From Oxalobacter sp. (GTDB lineage Bacteria; Pseudomonadota; Gammaproteobacteria; Burkholderiales; Burkholderiaceae_D), in NCBI GenBank assembly GCA_017524145.1, contig JAFWUI010000043.1:62001-126000 (forward strand): a stretch of DNA of 64,000 bases, given 5' to 3'. This document shows positions 8,612 through 17,818 of this stretch, piece by piece; within the stretch, counting starts at the first letter, position 1, and the number at the start of each line of letters is the position of its first letter. The notes below the pieces were generated by a model. It saw only the letters and a list, made by a program, of their open reading frames with translations. It ran no database searches and was not told where the DNA came from. Position numbers and translations under genes: made by a program.

Positions 8612-10609
8612 TCATTGTTTCAATACCGATTCCGCCTTGGCGACTACATTGTCCACGGTGAATCCAAAATGCGTAAACAGCCTGCCGGCAGGGGCAGATT
8701 CCCCAAACCCCGTCATCCCGATGATGGCGCCATCCAGTCCAACATACTTGTACCAGTAATCAACCGCCCCTGCTTCAATGGCGACACGTGGCAATCCTTT
8801 TGGCAGGACGCTTTCACGGTATGCCACATCCTGACGGTCAAAGAGGCTGGTGGATGGCATGGACACAACCCTTGCCGCAATCCCTTTGCCCGCCAAGGCA
8901 TCAGCTGCCTGCATCGCCAGGGAAACTTCAGAGCCTGTCGCAATCAGGATGACCTTGGCATCTGGTGCATCTTTCAGGACATAGCCACCTTTGCGGATGC
9001 CGGCGACCTGTTCAGGGGTACGGTCAAAACAAGGCAATCCTTGGCGGGTCAGTGCCAGGACGGTTGGCTTCTTGCGGTTTTTCACCGCTTCACCCCACGC
9101 GACAGCGGTCTCGACCGTATCGCATGGACGCCAGACATCCACACCGGGAATCAGCCGCATACTGGAGACATGCTCAACCGGTTGATGGGTCGGTCCATCT
9201 TCCCCAACCCCGATGGAATCATGGGTGAAGACATAGATGGTGCCAGTCTGCATCAGGGAAGACATCCGGATGGCGTTGCGGCAGTAATCGGAAAATGTCA
9301 GGAAAGTGCCGCCGAATGGCAGATAGCCGCCATGCAGGACAATGCCATTCATGATTGCCGCCATACCGAATTCCCGGACACCATAGCTGATGTAGTTGCC
9401 AAGCCTGCCTTCACGGACAGGGATGCACCCCTGCCAGTTGGTCAGGTTGGAACCCGTCAGGTCAGCGGAACCACCCAGGAATTCCGGCAGGACAGGTGCC
9501 AGTGCCTGGATGGCGTTCTGGCTGGCTTTCCGGGTGGCGATGTTTTCTTTCTTTGCCAGGCAGTCGGTGACATAGGCATCAATGGTTTCATCCAGTTTTT
9601 CAGGCAGGATGCCTGCGGTGCGGCGGGAAAACTCTGCAGCTTCGGTTGGGTACTGTTTTGCATAATTTGCCAACAGGGCATTCCAAGTGTTTTCCCGTTC
9701 AGCGCCAGTTGCTTTTGCATTCCAGGCATCATAGACATCCTGAGGAATGGCAAAAGGCGCTGCATCCCAGCCGATTGCCTTTCGGGTGGCGGCGATTTCT
9801 TCGTCTCCCAATGGCGCACCATGCACCTTGTTCAAACCAGCTTTATTAGGGGAACCCTTGCCAATGACTGTTTTGCAGATGATCAAGGTCGGTTTATCGG
9901 ATTGTTTTGCAAGGGTGATGGCATTGTCCACAGCGGCAATATCATGGCCATCCACAGCAGGGATGACATTCCAGCCATAGGCTTCAAAACGTTTCTGGGT
10001 GTCGTCCGTCAACCAGCCAGAAACATTCCCGTCAATGGAAATGCCATTGTCATCGTACAGGGCGATGAGTTTGTTCAGTTTCCAGGTACCTGCCAGGGAA
10101 CAGGCTTCATGGGAAATACCCTCCATCATGCAGCCATCCCCCATGAAAACATAAGTGTAATGGTCAACCAAGTCAAAACCTGGCCGGTTGAATTCCTGTG
10201 CCAGCAGTTTTTCAGCAAGCGCCATCCCGACAGCGTTGGTGATGCCCTGCCCCAACGGACCTGTGGTCGTATCGATTCCTGGAGTCATATGGACTTCAGG
10301 ATGCCCTGGTGTCTTGGAACCGAATTGGCGGAACTGCTTCAGGTCTTCGATGGAAACGTCATAGCCAGTCAGGTGCAGTAGTGCATAATGCAGCATGGAA
10401 CCATGCCCATTGGACAGGATGAAGCGGTCACGGTTGAACCATTGGGGATTGGCAGGGTTGTGCTGATAATGACCTGCCCAGAGTGCTACAGCGATGTCTG
10501 CCATGCCCATCGGCATGCCTGGATGGCCGGAATTGGCCTTCTGAATCGCATCCATTGCCAGCGCACGGATGGCGCCAGCCATTTTAGTTACAGGTAACGT
10601 CTTGTTCAT
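8612..10609 (-). CDS. tkt: transketolase
   Basis: Encodes a 665-aa thiamine-diphosphate enzyme that moves two-carbon units between sugar phosphates in the non-oxidative pentose phosphate pathway. The N-terminal [14 protein letters not shown], the ThDP motif starting GDGCMMEG, the pyrimidine domain with the catalytic Glu in [12 protein letters not shown], and the C-terminal transketolase domain are complete. The start is the ATG at 10609; an in-frame GTG at 10618 precedes it without a better ribosome site. It is upstream of gap. Supplying ribose-5-phosphate links it to the prs genes at the left end. Confidence 0.96.
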   Translation of the reverse strand: MNKTLPVTKMAGAIRALAMDAIQKANSGHPGMPMGMADIAVALWAGHYQHNPANPQWFNRDRFILSNGHGSMLHYALLHLTGYDVSIEDLKQFRQFGSKTPGHPEVHMTPGIDTTTGPLGQGITNAVGMALAEKLLAQEFNRPGFDLVDHYTYVFMGDGCMMEGISHEACSLAGTWKLNKLIALYDDNGISIDGNVSGWLTDDTQKRFEAYGWNVIPAVDGHDIAAVDNAITLAKQSDKPTLIICKTVIGKGSPNKAGLNKVHGAPLGDEEIAATRKAIGWDAAPFAIPQDVYDAWNAKATGAERENTWNALLANYAKQYPTEAAEFSRRTAGILPEKLDETIDAYVTDCLAKKENIATRKASQNAIQALAPVLPEFLGGSADLTGSNLTNWQGCIPVREGRLGNYISYGVREFGMAAIMNGIVLHGGYLPFGGTFLTFSDYCRNAIRMSSLMQTGTIYVFTHDSIGVGEDGPTHQPVEHVSSMRLIPGVDVWRPCDTVETAVAWGEAVKNRKKPTVLALTRQGLPCFDRTPEQVAGIRKGGYVLKDAPDAKVILIATGSEVSLAMQAADALAGKGIAARVVSMPSTSLFDRQDVAYRESVLPKGLPRVAIEAGAVDYWYKYVGLDGAIIGMTGFGESAPAGRLFTHFGFTVDNVVAKAESVLKQ

Positions 10610-10731
10610 GACTGCCACAGAAAAAATGGTTTGAATTACGCCATAGAGGATTTATATTCTACCAGAGAGCACCTTCCTGTGATATTGGACATCCTGCCTG
10701 GATGACCTGAATAAGACCGGATAGAACTTTT

Positions 10732-11454
10732 ATGCCACGCTTTTTTTGTGATACCGACCTGGTTGCCGGAATGGAAACCGACCTGCCTCAAACCGTTGCA
10801 AGACACCTGATGGTGCTACGGATGCCAATCGGCAGCCGCTTGACCCTGTTTAATGGCAAAGGAGGGGAATATGAGTCAGAACTGCTGACATTGGGCAGGA
10901 ACAAGGCTTCAGCCAGGATTCTTGCCCATCATCCCGTTGAACGCGAACTGCCATACCGCATCACCTTGGCGCAGGGGTTGCCTGAGGCAGGCAAGATGGA
11001 CTGGATCATTGGAAAAGCGGTTGAGCTGGGCGTGACCGCCATCCAGCCGATGGTTGCCGAGCGTTCGGTGGGCCGTCTGCAAGGCGACCGGGTTGAGAAA
11101 CGGTTGGAACGCTGGCGGTCGGTCGTCATTGCCGCAGCCCAGCAATGTGGCAGGAATACCCTGCCTGACATCCTGCCGCTTCAAACGCTGGAACAGATCC
11201 TCAGGAATAGCAGGGAAACAGCCTGTATCCTGTTCAGCCCCCGGGCAAAATCAACCCTGTCAGTATGGGCGAGGCAGCAGGAACCACATGGCATCACCAT
11301 CCTGATTGGTCCTGAAGGCGGGTTTTCACCATCTGAAGAAAGGCTGGCACAGGAATCCGGTGCTGTTTTCCTGTCCATGGGAGACCGTATCCTGCGGACA
11401 GAAACCGCAGGTCTGGCGGCAGTTTCAGCCATCAATGCCATCTGGGAACCCTGA
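10732..11454 (+). CDS. rsmE: 16S rRNA (uracil(1498)-N3)-methyltransferase RsmE
   Basis: Encodes a 240-aa SPOUT-class methyltransferase that makes m3U1498 in 16S rRNA. It has an N-terminal PUA-like domain (RFFCDTDL to about residue 70), then the knotted domain with QGLPEAGKMDWIIGKAVELGV, LIGPEGGFS and the C-terminal GDRILRTETAGLAA, which bind SAM. It stands alone between tkt (divergent) and prfC (convergent). Confidence 0.95.
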   Translation: MPRFFCDTDLVAGMETDLPQTVARHLMVLRMPIGSRLTLFNGKGGEYESELLTLGRNKASARILAHHPVERELPYRITLAQGLPEAGKMDWIIGKAVELGVTAIQPMVAERSVGRLQGDRVEKRLERWRSVVIAAAQQCGRNTLPDILPLQTLEQILRNSRETACILFSPRAKSTLSVWARQQEPHGITILIGPEGGFSPSEERLAQESGAVFLSMGDRILRTETAGLAAVSAINAIWEP

Positions 11455-11529
11455 TTGCAATACATTGGAAAAAGCGGCCCATTCCAAAGGAACAGAACGC
11501 TTTTCAGGCTGAAAAAACCTCCCGGTCAA

Positions 11530-13182
11530 TCATTCGTTGAGATGGGCGGCATGCTCACGGGTTGCAAAGAACTGGATATCCGGCCAACGTTCCTGCGTCA
11601 GGCGCAGGTTCACATTGGAAGAAGCCAGATAAGTCATATTGCCTGCCGCATCATAAGCGACATTATGGGCAAGCGCTTTTTCAAACTCGTTCAGTTTTTT
11701 CGGGTCATCTGCCGCAACCCAACGGGCAGTGCTGATGGCCGTGCCCTCAAAGACCGCATCCACCCCATACTCATTCATCAGGCGGCTGGCAACCACTTCA
11801 AACTGCAGCATCCCGACAGCTCCCAGGATCAGGTCGCTGCCCAATACCGGTTTGAATACTTGGACAGCCCCTTCCTCTCCCAGCTGCTGCAAGCCTTTGT
11901 GCAGCTGTTTCACCTTCAATGGGTTCCGGATACGGACGCTGCGGAAAATTTCCGGTGCAAAATAAGGAATGCCGGTGAACTGTAACTGTTCCCCTTCTGA
12001 GAAACTGTCCCCAATCTGCATATTGCCATGGTTCGGTAGGCCGATGATATCGCCTGCATAGGCCTCTTCCACCTGTTCACGGTTCGATGCCATGAACGTC
12101 ACAACACTGGAAACCTTCACGTCACGGTTCAGACGCAGATGCTTCAGTTTCATGCCGCGTTCAAAACGGCCGGAACAGACCCGCAGGAAAGCGATACGGT
12201 CGCGGTGTGCAGGATCCATATTGGCTTGGATCTTGAAGACAAAGCCTGAGAAAGCTTTTTCATCCGGTTTAACATCCCGGACGGTTGCATCCCGTCCAAG
12301 AGGCGGCTGTGCCCAGTCCAGCAACGCATTCAGGATTTCGCGCACCCCGAAATTGTTGATGGCAGAGCCGAAGAATACCGGCGTCAGAGTCCCTGCCAGG
12401 AATTCCTCCTGGTTCCAAGGGTTCGATGCGCCTTTGACCAGTTCAACCTCCATCTGCAGCTGTTCCATCTCCAACGGGAACAGTTCCATCAGCCGGGGAT
12501 TGTCGATGCCTTTGATGACTTCAAAAGACTGGTCTGCCTTTTCACTGCCGGCGGCAAACAGCATGACCTCATCATTCAGCAGATGATAGACCCCTCGGAA
12601 ATTCTTGCCCATGCCGATGGGCCAGGTGATGGGGGCACAGCGGATTTTCAGCACGGTTTCCACCTCATCCAGCAGTTCAAGCGGGTCTTTCGTCTCACGG
12701 TCCAGCTTGTTCATGAACGTCAGGATCGGGGTGTTCCGCATCCGGCAGACTTCCAACAGCTTGATGGTCTGGGCTTCCACGCCGTTCGCTGCATCAATCA
12801 CCATCAGTGCGGTATCCACAGCGGTCAATACCCGGTAAGTATCTTCTGAAAAATCCTGGTGCCCGGGGGTATCCAGCAGATTGATGACATGGTCCCGGTA
12901 TTCAAACTGCATGACTGAGCTGGCAACAGAGATGCCACGCTGCTTTTCAATATCCATCCAGTCAGATGTGGCATGACGGCTGCTTTTCCGGGCTTTAACC
13001 GTTCCTGCCAGTTGGATGGCGCCGGAAAACAGCAGCAGTTTTTCAGTCAATGTCGTCTTGCCCGCATCCGGGTGGGAAATGATGCCGAAAGTCCGGCGGC
13101 GTGCAACCTCACGGGCAATCCGTTTGGTCAGGCTGTCCTGGGATTCTGTGGCGGTATTGTCGTTGGATGAAGAATCAGTCAT
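11530..13182 (-). CDS. prfC: peptide chain release factor 3 (RF3)
   Basis: Encodes a 550-aa translational GTPase that frees RF1 or RF2 from the ribosome after termination. The G1 loop [10 protein letters not shown] is near residues 35-44, followed by [13 protein letters not shown] (switch), [10 protein letters not shown] (G3), FMNKLDRE (G4), then EF-Tu-like domain II and the RF3 C-terminal domain. The start at 13182 (MTDSSS) gives an 18-residue polar extension compared with E. coli; an upstream in-frame ATG at 13308 would add a non-conserved stretch and run into the ssrA promoter region. It diverges from ssrA, another ribosome-rescue gene. Confidence 0.94.
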   Translation of the reverse strand: MTDSSSNDNTATESQDSLTKRIAREVARRRTFGIISHPDAGKTTLTEKLLLFSGAIQLAGTVKARKSSRHATSDWMDIEKQRGISVASSVMQFEYRDHVINLLDTPGHQDFSEDTYRVLTAVDTALMVIDAANGVEAQTIKLLEVCRMRNTPILTFMNKLDRETKDPLELLDEVETVLKIRCAPITWPIGMGKNFRGVYHLLNDEVMLFAAGSEKADQSFEVIKGIDNPRLMELFPLEMEQLQMEVELVKGASNPWNQEEFLAGTLTPVFFGSAINNFGVREILNALLDWAQPPLGRDATVRDVKPDEKAFSGFVFKIQANMDPAHRDRIAFLRVCSGRFERGMKLKHLRLNRDVKVSSVVTFMASNREQVEEAYAGDIIGLPNHGNMQIGDSFSEGEQLQFTGIPYFAPEIFRSVRIRNPLKVKQLHKGLQQLGEEGAVQVFKPVLGSDLILGAVGMLQFEVVASRLMNEYGVDAVFEGTAISTARWVAADDPKKLNEFEKALAHNVAYDAAGNMTYLASSNVNLRLTQERWPDIQFFATREHAAHLNE

Positions 13183-13254
13183 GTCACTACAGGATTTCTG
13201 TGACCGGTCAGCTGAAAAAACCACAGTTTTCAATAGAAAAAGGCTGACAGGTAC

Positions 13255-13286
13255 TTGAAAAAGTCGATAAAGATTATAATTATAAA
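13255..13286 (+). promoter_or_regulatory. probable ssrA promoter region
   Basis: TTGAAA at 13255 and a perfect TATAAT at 13275-13280, followed by TATAAA at 13281, stand about 40 bases ahead of the mature tmRNA 5' end. The spacing from TTGAAA to TATAAT is only 14 bases, shorter than ideal, so the exact -35 box is uncertain. Confidence 0.45.
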
Positions 13287-13322
13287 TTGCTTCGAGATTT
13301 CTGTTCATCTTAAATCACCAAT

Positions 13323-13680
13323 GGGGGCGATTATGGATTCGACAGGGGTTGCAAAGCAGAACAGGGCATACCGAGGACTGGTTTCCCTCGTAAATCCATC
13401 CAGAAAAAATAACTGCTAACGACAAACGTTACGCACTGGCTGCTTGATCAGTCAGCCCTACACTGACCTGTTCCTGGGTCAGGCCGCAAGGCACGTAGGG
13501 TCATATCACAGGAAACCGCTTTCAGTTGCGCTGCCGGACTGGAAGTTAAATTGAGGCAGACCGCCTGTGCGGGGCGTGTCCGTCCGCATCGTTCAGGTTA
13601 AACCAAAAGACGAGGCTAAGTATGTAGAACTGTCTGTAGAGGGCTTCTGGACGCGGGTTCAACTCCCGCCGCCTCCACCA
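13323..13680 (+). ncRNA. ssrA: transfer-messenger RNA (tmRNA, one-piece)
   Basis: A 358-nt RNA that rescues stalled ribosomes and tags the nascent chain for proteolysis. The 5' end GGGGGCG (13323) pairs with CGCCTCC before the encoded CCA at 13678-13680, with one G-U pair. The T-arm GGGTTCAACTCCC is near the 3' end. The tag frame starts at GCT 13415 and ends at TGA 13445-13447, giving ANDKRYALAA, the betaproteobacterial pattern ending in ALAA that ClpXP recognises. The 3' end serves as an integration site in many bacteria; a degenerate copy of it lies at 15582-15612. Confidence 0.96.
13645..13675 (+). repeat. candidate attL: 3' end of ssrA
   Basis: This 31-base T-arm and acceptor segment of ssrA is matched by 15582-15612 in the same orientation at 26 of 31 positions (five mismatches). 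It is the typical attachment-site position for tmRNA-targeting islands. Confidence 0.55.
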
Positions 13681-14007
13681 ATCAAACACCAAATACTGTC
13701 AAGAGCGATATCCAGAACCTGTGGGCAGGGGCGGAAAGTTCTGGGTTCCGACGCTTCCGGATGACTGGTACCGGTACTCGACCGTGGTGCTGTCCACATG
13801 ATGGGTGAGGGACAGCCTGTGCTGGGCGTGACCTTGATGCGGACAGTCTCTGCAGGGCAGTACAGGCATCCAGGCCGGAGCCTGGGGCTGACCCAGACAT
13901 GGATTTCTTTCACCTGGGTGAACTGTTTGACAACCAAACCCGGGATTCCCGGTATAGAATCGACTGAGAACATCGGCATTACCTCCATTAAATGTGTTTC
14001 TTTGCAA
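13681..14007 (-). pseudogene. possible remnant of an ISL3-type transposase N-terminus
   Basis: There is no intact gene between ssrA and 14083. On the minus strand one frame reads from MFSVDSIPGIPGLVVKQFTQ through a CLYC pair, and a neighbouring frame continues with RDCPHQGHAQHRLSLTHHVD. Together they resemble the zinc-finger N-terminus of ISL3-family transposases (about 100 residues), interrupted by at least one frameshift, with the DDE domain missing. No inverted repeats were found. The resemblance is from memory of the family and is weak. Confidence 0.28.
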
Positions 14008-14082
14008 AAACCAGTTTAATGAATGTCACTGTTCCCCTTGATGAGGGAGAGCCCAAATCGGGCTTTGAGTAGGAGCAAGAAT

Positions 14083-14385
14083 ATGAAACTGTCAAAAATA
14101 TTTGAAGAAAAACCTGAAAGCTGGGGATTCAGGGGGGATCCGTATTTTTGGGATTACTTAAAAGAACTCGCAGAGAATATGGATATTATTTCTCCTGATG
14201 AACTGGAAAAGTGGATAAAAAAGGAATACCTTTCACTTTCAGGCAAGGCGATGACCGATAAATACGGTGATTTTGCCGTAATAGAGCAGTTTGCTCATGG
14301 AGGAATGAGTTCCGGCGGTGTTGATAACCAATGGTGGATGGAAACAGGAATTCCACTGCTGAAAAGCAGGTTGATTATGCTTTGA
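14083..14385 (+). CDS. small uncharacterised protein inside the ssrA-flanking island
   Basis: Encodes a 100-aa, soluble, charged protein of unknown function. A Shine-Dalgarno AGGAGC about eight bases before the ATG at 14083 supports this start. The visible blocks RGDPYFWDYLKE near the N-terminus and FAHGGMSSGGVDNQWW followed by GIPLLKSR near the C-terminus look like conserved motifs of small single-domain proteins such as immunity proteins, but no family could be named. No signal peptide or membrane segment. It lies between the ssrA 3' end and a convergent VanW-family gene, within a region that looks laterally acquired. Confidence 0.6.
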   Translation: MKLSKIFEEKPESWGFRGDPYFWDYLKELAENMDIISPDELEKWIKKEYLSLSGKAMTDKYGDFAVIEQFAHGGMSSGGVDNQWWMETGIPLLKSRLIML

Positions 14386-14459
14386 TAAATTCCAGTTTGT
14401 ATATGCAAGGGTACACGGATGGCTAAGCAGAAGAAGCTCACGCAAAACAACTGATCTTG

Positions 14460-15293
14460 CTATTCCCTTATCTGGTCTTTGGGAATCAGGTCATATTCGA
14501 ACATCACCAGTGAATGATTGTCCCAGATGAGTTCTTTATCGAGGATTTCTCCCGTCGCTTTATCGATGGTATGACGGTAGATTTTTGAAACCCGGTAAAA
14601 CCTGTCGCTTTCTTTACGGAAATGATGGTCTTCTTCGATGAGTTCATAACGGTATGGGAACGCTGTTTCACTGCGCAATTCTCCAAAGAGCTTCTCATCC
14701 TCAACCCATAAAAAGAGCTGGACATCCTGGTCAGAACTGTTCCTGAATTGATAATCGATATAGTTGTAGCTGACAGAGGTTCCGGCACTCAATGGCACCC
14801 GTTTCCCGGCATCAGGTGACAGGGCATCAGAGTGCTTGTGGAACTCAATGATTTCCAAGGGGCTGTTCAAGACCAGCAGGTTGAGGGTGTTTGCCAGATT
14901 GCATAATCCGCCACCGGTACCGGATGTCAATCTGCCGTTGACGATGACCCGTCCCTCCTTGAAGCCGTTTCCGGCAGAAGTTCTGCCAATCGTCCGCCAG
15001 AAAGAAAACACCTCGCCCGGATGGATGACCATGCCATTGATCTTGGAACAGGCCAGCATGATATTGTCGGCTTTGTTGTATTGGAGGATGGGGTCGATGC
15101 CTTTTCCCCGTTTAATCAGGTTGGAACTGTAGGCAAAGACAACATTGGGCAATTTCTGTTGCTGGATTGTTCTGGCGGTTTTCTCCTTGCTGAAGAGGTT
15201 CTTGACATGCCGTTTCAACTGTTCTTTCTGGACAGAGATGGCATAGAAAAAAGGATGGATATCGCAGAAATGCTGATACTTGCCAAACCACAT
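14460..15293 (-). CDS. VanW family protein
   Basis: Encodes a 277-aa protein that matches VanW along its length: QYNKADNIMLACSKINGMVI, GEVFSFWRTIG (residues 93-103), NGRLTSGTGGGLC (119-131), NLAN, and a C-terminal beta-rich region. VanW is an accessory protein of VanB-type glycopeptide resistance clusters in Gram-positives. Its biochemical function is unknown, and homologues occur in many genomes without resistance. No vanHBX, regulator or other resistance gene is nearby, so resistance should not be inferred. It has no signal peptide. Its place between ssrA and a degenerate copy of the ssrA 3' end suggests acquisition by transfer. Confidence 0.85.
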   Translation of the reverse strand: MWFGKYQHFCDIHPFFYAISVQKEQLKRHVKNLFSKEKTARTIQQQKLPNVVFAYSSNLIKRGKGIDPILQYNKADNIMLACSKINGMVIHPGEVFSFWRTIGRTSAGNGFKEGRVIVNGRLTSGTGGGLCNLANTLNLLVLNSPLEIIEFHKHSDALSPDAGKRVPLSAGTSVSYNYIDYQFRNSSDQDVQLFLWVEDEKLFGELRSETAFPYRYELIEEDHHFRKESDRFYRVSKIYRHTIDKATGEILDKELIWDNHSLVMFEYDLIPKDQIRE

Positions 15294-15581
15294 TTTCAGT
15301 TGCTTCCTGTTCTGAGATGGCTGTCTGCCTTATATCGCTTCATATCATCCAAATGGGGATAACCGGGATATCGTGGTCGAAGTCGGATTATCCAGCCATG
15401 CAGGGAATGTCCTTTCCCCGTTGCAGGGGACCGTCTGTCAATCATCCAGAACTTCCTTCCGCGTTCCGTCAGGTTTTATAACCGTTCCATTTTATCCGAG
15501 ATTTTTTGATAGGTCTTTTTCGGCAGATTTCTGAGAGATGCTGAAAACAGCCGGAAAATGCAGGTAAGGCTGTTTCAGAAG

Positions 15582-15612
15582 TTCTGGACGCAGGTTCAGT
15601 TTCCGCCGCCGC
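15582..15612 (+). repeat. candidate attR: degenerate copy of the ssrA 3' end
   Basis: A direct repeat of 13645-13675, 26/31 identical. It starts with TTCTGGACGC and contains GGTTCA and CCGCCGCC; four of the five differences are transitions. It sits in a 418-base gene-free gap (15294-15711) in which nothing else was recognised. Together with ssrA it brackets about 1.9 kb that hold the VanW gene. No integrase gene remains, so this would be an old, decayed insertion. Confidence 0.5.
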
Positions 15613-15711
15613 AGTATAATGCAACAGCATCAAGAGGTGATAAGCCTGAAAAAGCTGGATGTGACGCCATGACGCCAGTAGAACAGAAAAAGCAGAATTG
15701 AAAGACATTCC

Positions 15712-17121
15712 ATGACCACAGACCAGAAAACGCCCCCCGGACTGCAGGTTTTCCTTGACAGGATCAAGGGTGTACTGGCGCAGGATGTCATCGAACTGGA
15801 TCTGAGTGCAACACCCTTCGATGACTTGGCGCCTGTGAAGGCGTTGGTCAATCTGGAAAAGCTCAATCTTCGGGAGACCAGGATTGTTGATATCTCACCA
15901 TTGGAAGCATTGCGACAGCTCAGGGAACTGGATGTCAGTGGAACCGTCATCACCGATGCCAGTTCTTTGGCCTGGCTGCCGAAGCTCAGGAAACTGAATC
16001 TCGAAGGTACCCGGATCCGGAAGGTTTCCGCGTTGTCTGACCTGGTTGGATTGGAGGAACTGAATATCAGGGATACCGGGATTTCCAATCTTTCTCCTTT
16101 GGAATACCTGCGGAACCTGAGGGAAGTCGACCTGCGGGGAGCCAAAGTAAAGAAGCTTGCCCCTTTGACTGCTTCTGCTTCTCATCTGGAAAGGCTGGAT
16201 GTCCAGGGTTCCCGGGTCAAGGATATTGGTCTGCTGTCTTTGATGCGGAACCTGAAAGCGCTGAATATCAGTGAGACGGATGTCTCGGATATTTTCCCAT
16301 TGAGGGCACTGACAAATCTGGAAAAGCTGGATGCACATCAGACGGATATTGATGATATTTCGGTGCTGAGATTGCTGAACCAGCTGACGGAGCTGGATAT
16401 CCGGAAGACGAAGGTTGTTGATGTAACGCCAGTCGCATCGTTGGTCAATCTGAGGAAACTCTATCTTTCAAGGATTGAGGACCTTTCATTGCTGAAACCG
16501 CTGGTCAATCTGGAAAGGCTGGATCTGGGCGATACCGGTATTTCTGATATCACGCCGCTGGCCGCATTTGCCAATCTTACGGAACTCGGTCTGAGGAATA
16601 CGCCTGTTTCTGAAATTTCTGCCCTCACCGCTTTCAAGAACCTGAGGAAACTGGATATCTGGAATATGAAGGTCACCGATTTCTCTCCTTTAAGGCAGAT
16701 GAAGGAGCTGGAGGTGCTGGATATCGGCAGGACCGCCATAACAGACCTCGCCTCGCTAAGGAACCTGCACAATCTGAGGGAACTGACGCTCTGGAATACA
16801 GCGGTCAGAAATCTCCAGCCATTGGCTTCGTTGAAGTCTCTGGAAAAACTGAATCTCCGGGATACCCGGATATCAGACCTTTCGGCATTGGAACAGCTTG
16901 AGAACCTGAAAGAACTGAATATCGGTTATACCAACGTGATATACCTGAATCCTCTTGAGAAGCTTTACGCCTTGGAAAAGCTGGATGTCCGGGATACCTA
17001 TGTCAAGAATGTCTCGCCCCTGTCTTCCCTTGAACGTATGAGGGAGCTGGTCCTGATTGATTCCAAGGTGGAGAACCTGATGCCCCTGAGACACCTGAAG
17101 CATCTTCGGGTCAAGCTGTAA
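15712..17121 (+). CDS. leucine-rich repeat protein (20 SDS22-like repeats)
   Basis: Encodes a 469-aa protein made of a short N-terminal segment and about 20 tandem 22-residue repeats of the form LxxLxLxxTxIxDlxpLxxLxn, the bacterial/SDS22-like LRR class also used by internalins. Repeat 6 is 23 residues and repeat 11 is 20, the only length deviations seen. There is no signal peptide, membrane anchor or extra enzymatic domain, so a cytoplasmic protein-binding solenoid is most likely, unless it is exported by a non-classical route. The partner is unknown. It lies 100 bases beyond the degenerate ssrA repeat, next to the suspected island. Confidence 0.85.
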   Translation: MTTDQKTPPGLQVFLDRIKGVLAQDVIELDLSATPFDDLAPVKALVNLEKLNLRETRIVDISPLEALRQLRELDVSGTVITDASSLAWLPKLRKLNLEGTRIRKVSALSDLVGLEELNIRDTGISNLSPLEYLRNLREVDLRGAKVKKLAPLTASASHLERLDVQGSRVKDIGLLSLMRNLKALNISETDVSDIFPLRALTNLEKLDAHQTDIDDISVLRLLNQLTELDIRKTKVVDVTPVASLVNLRKLYLSRIEDLSLLKPLVNLERLDLGDTGISDITPLAAFANLTELGLRNTPVSEISALTAFKNLRKLDIWNMKVTDFSPLRQMKELEVLDIGRTAITDLASLRNLHNLRELTLWNTAVRNLQPLASLKSLEKLNLRDTRISDLSALEQLENLKELNIGYTNVIYLNPLEKLYALEKLDVRDTYVKNVSPLSSLERMRELVLIDSKVENLMPLRHLKHLRVKL

Positions 17122-17180
17122 CAGCAGGGATCAAGGCAGCCCTTTCAGATAGACAGGACGAAAAATCCATATCACCTCCT

Positions 17181-17209
17181 CTGGTCTTATGGGTAGGCCA
17201 CAAGACCAG
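17181..17209. terminator. hairpin between convergent LRR and exported-protein genes
   Basis: CTGGTCTT (17181-17188) and AAGACCAG (17202-17209) form a perfect 8-bp inverted repeat with a 13-base loop. T residues follow at some distance. It could end transcription on either strand, but the lack of a T-run makes this uncertain. Confidence 0.4.
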
Positions 17210-17232
17210 CAGGGAAATTTTCGATTCAGGCA

Positions 17233-17646
17233 TTACAGCTTGGCATCGATATTGGTCTGACCGGTGTATTGAATGGTTTTCGATTTGTTGGTCTTGTTGA
17301 TGTATTTGTAAACGACAATAGATTTTGTATTGGCAGGGATACGGTCGCTGTAAACGCCTTTGTCATTGGTCATCCCGTATTTCCGGTAACCATCATCACT
17401 CCGGACATCGCCGGTCGGTGCCAGCTTGGTGTCTGAAATGAAGATATGTGCATAAGGTGCAGACTTGATGGTGACGGTAATCCCTTGGCTCAAGCCTCCA
17501 CCAACAGGGGAACCGGTTTTGTTGGTCTTTGGCTGGGTTACCGCATTGATGACGCCCCCCAGGTCAAACGCATGGGCAGCTGTAGAGCATAAGCCGAAAG
17601 ACAGCGCTGAGAAAGCCGCAATGGCAATGGTTGACTTGAGTTTCAT
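17233..17646 (-). CDS. small exported protein of unknown function
   Basis: Encodes a 137-aa precursor with a clear Sec signal peptide: a basic start MKLKST, a hydrophobic stretch, and cleavage after AHA near residue 26. The mature part is polar, with a TVTIKSAPYAHIFISDT segment and a TNDKGVYSDRIPANTKSIVVYKY segment that resemble small beta-sandwich (carboxypeptidase-regulatory-like) folds, but no family is recognised. The ATG at 17646 is preferred over 17673 because GAGGAA precedes it and the signal peptide starts there. It diverges from the zinc-ribbon gene. Confidence 0.7.
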   Translation of the reverse strand: MKLKSTIAIAAFSALSFGLCSTAAHAFDLGGVINAVTQPKTNKTGSPVGGGLSQGITVTIKSAPYAHIFISDTKLAPTGDVRSDDGYRKYGMTNDKGVYSDRIPANTKSIVVYKYINKTNKSKTIQYTGQTNIDAKL

Positions 17647-17818
17647 GGTGATTCCTCTTTGTGGGTTGGACATATTCTGATGATAGCAGGGATTGATGAC
17701 TTTATCATACAGCTGTTGCTATAGAAGGTTTTCATGTCGGTAGACTGAATGAATTGCTAAAAAAGGACCTTCTTCCCGTTATAATGGAATAGTCACAACT
17801 TTCTGATGAGAGGAAAAA

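Noticed and set aside
7655..10381. A 908-codon open frame on the plus strand.
   Set aside because: It lies antisense across gap and tkt, both intact and clearly recognisable. Its translation is Cys/His/Gln-rich with no domain, a shadow of the codon use on the other strand.
11455..11985. Plus-strand open frame of 176 codons after rsmE.
   Set aside because: It mostly overlaps the 3' half of prfC in antisense and shows no family features.
14460..15293. Reading the VanW gene as evidence of vancomycin resistance.
   Set aside because: No vanH, vanA/B or vanX genes are present, VanW alone is not known to confer resistance, and Gram-negatives are intrinsically shielded by the outer membrane.
15469..15708. 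Minus-strand open frame of 79 codons in the gap before the LRR gene.
   Set aside because: No ribosome site, no conserved-looking sequence, and it spans the degenerate ssrA repeat.
15712..17121. Regular 66-base periodicity that could suggest a CRISPR or satellite array.
   Set aside because: The period is the 22-codon LRR unit of an intact reading frame; DNA units are diverged and there are no unique spacers between identical repeats.
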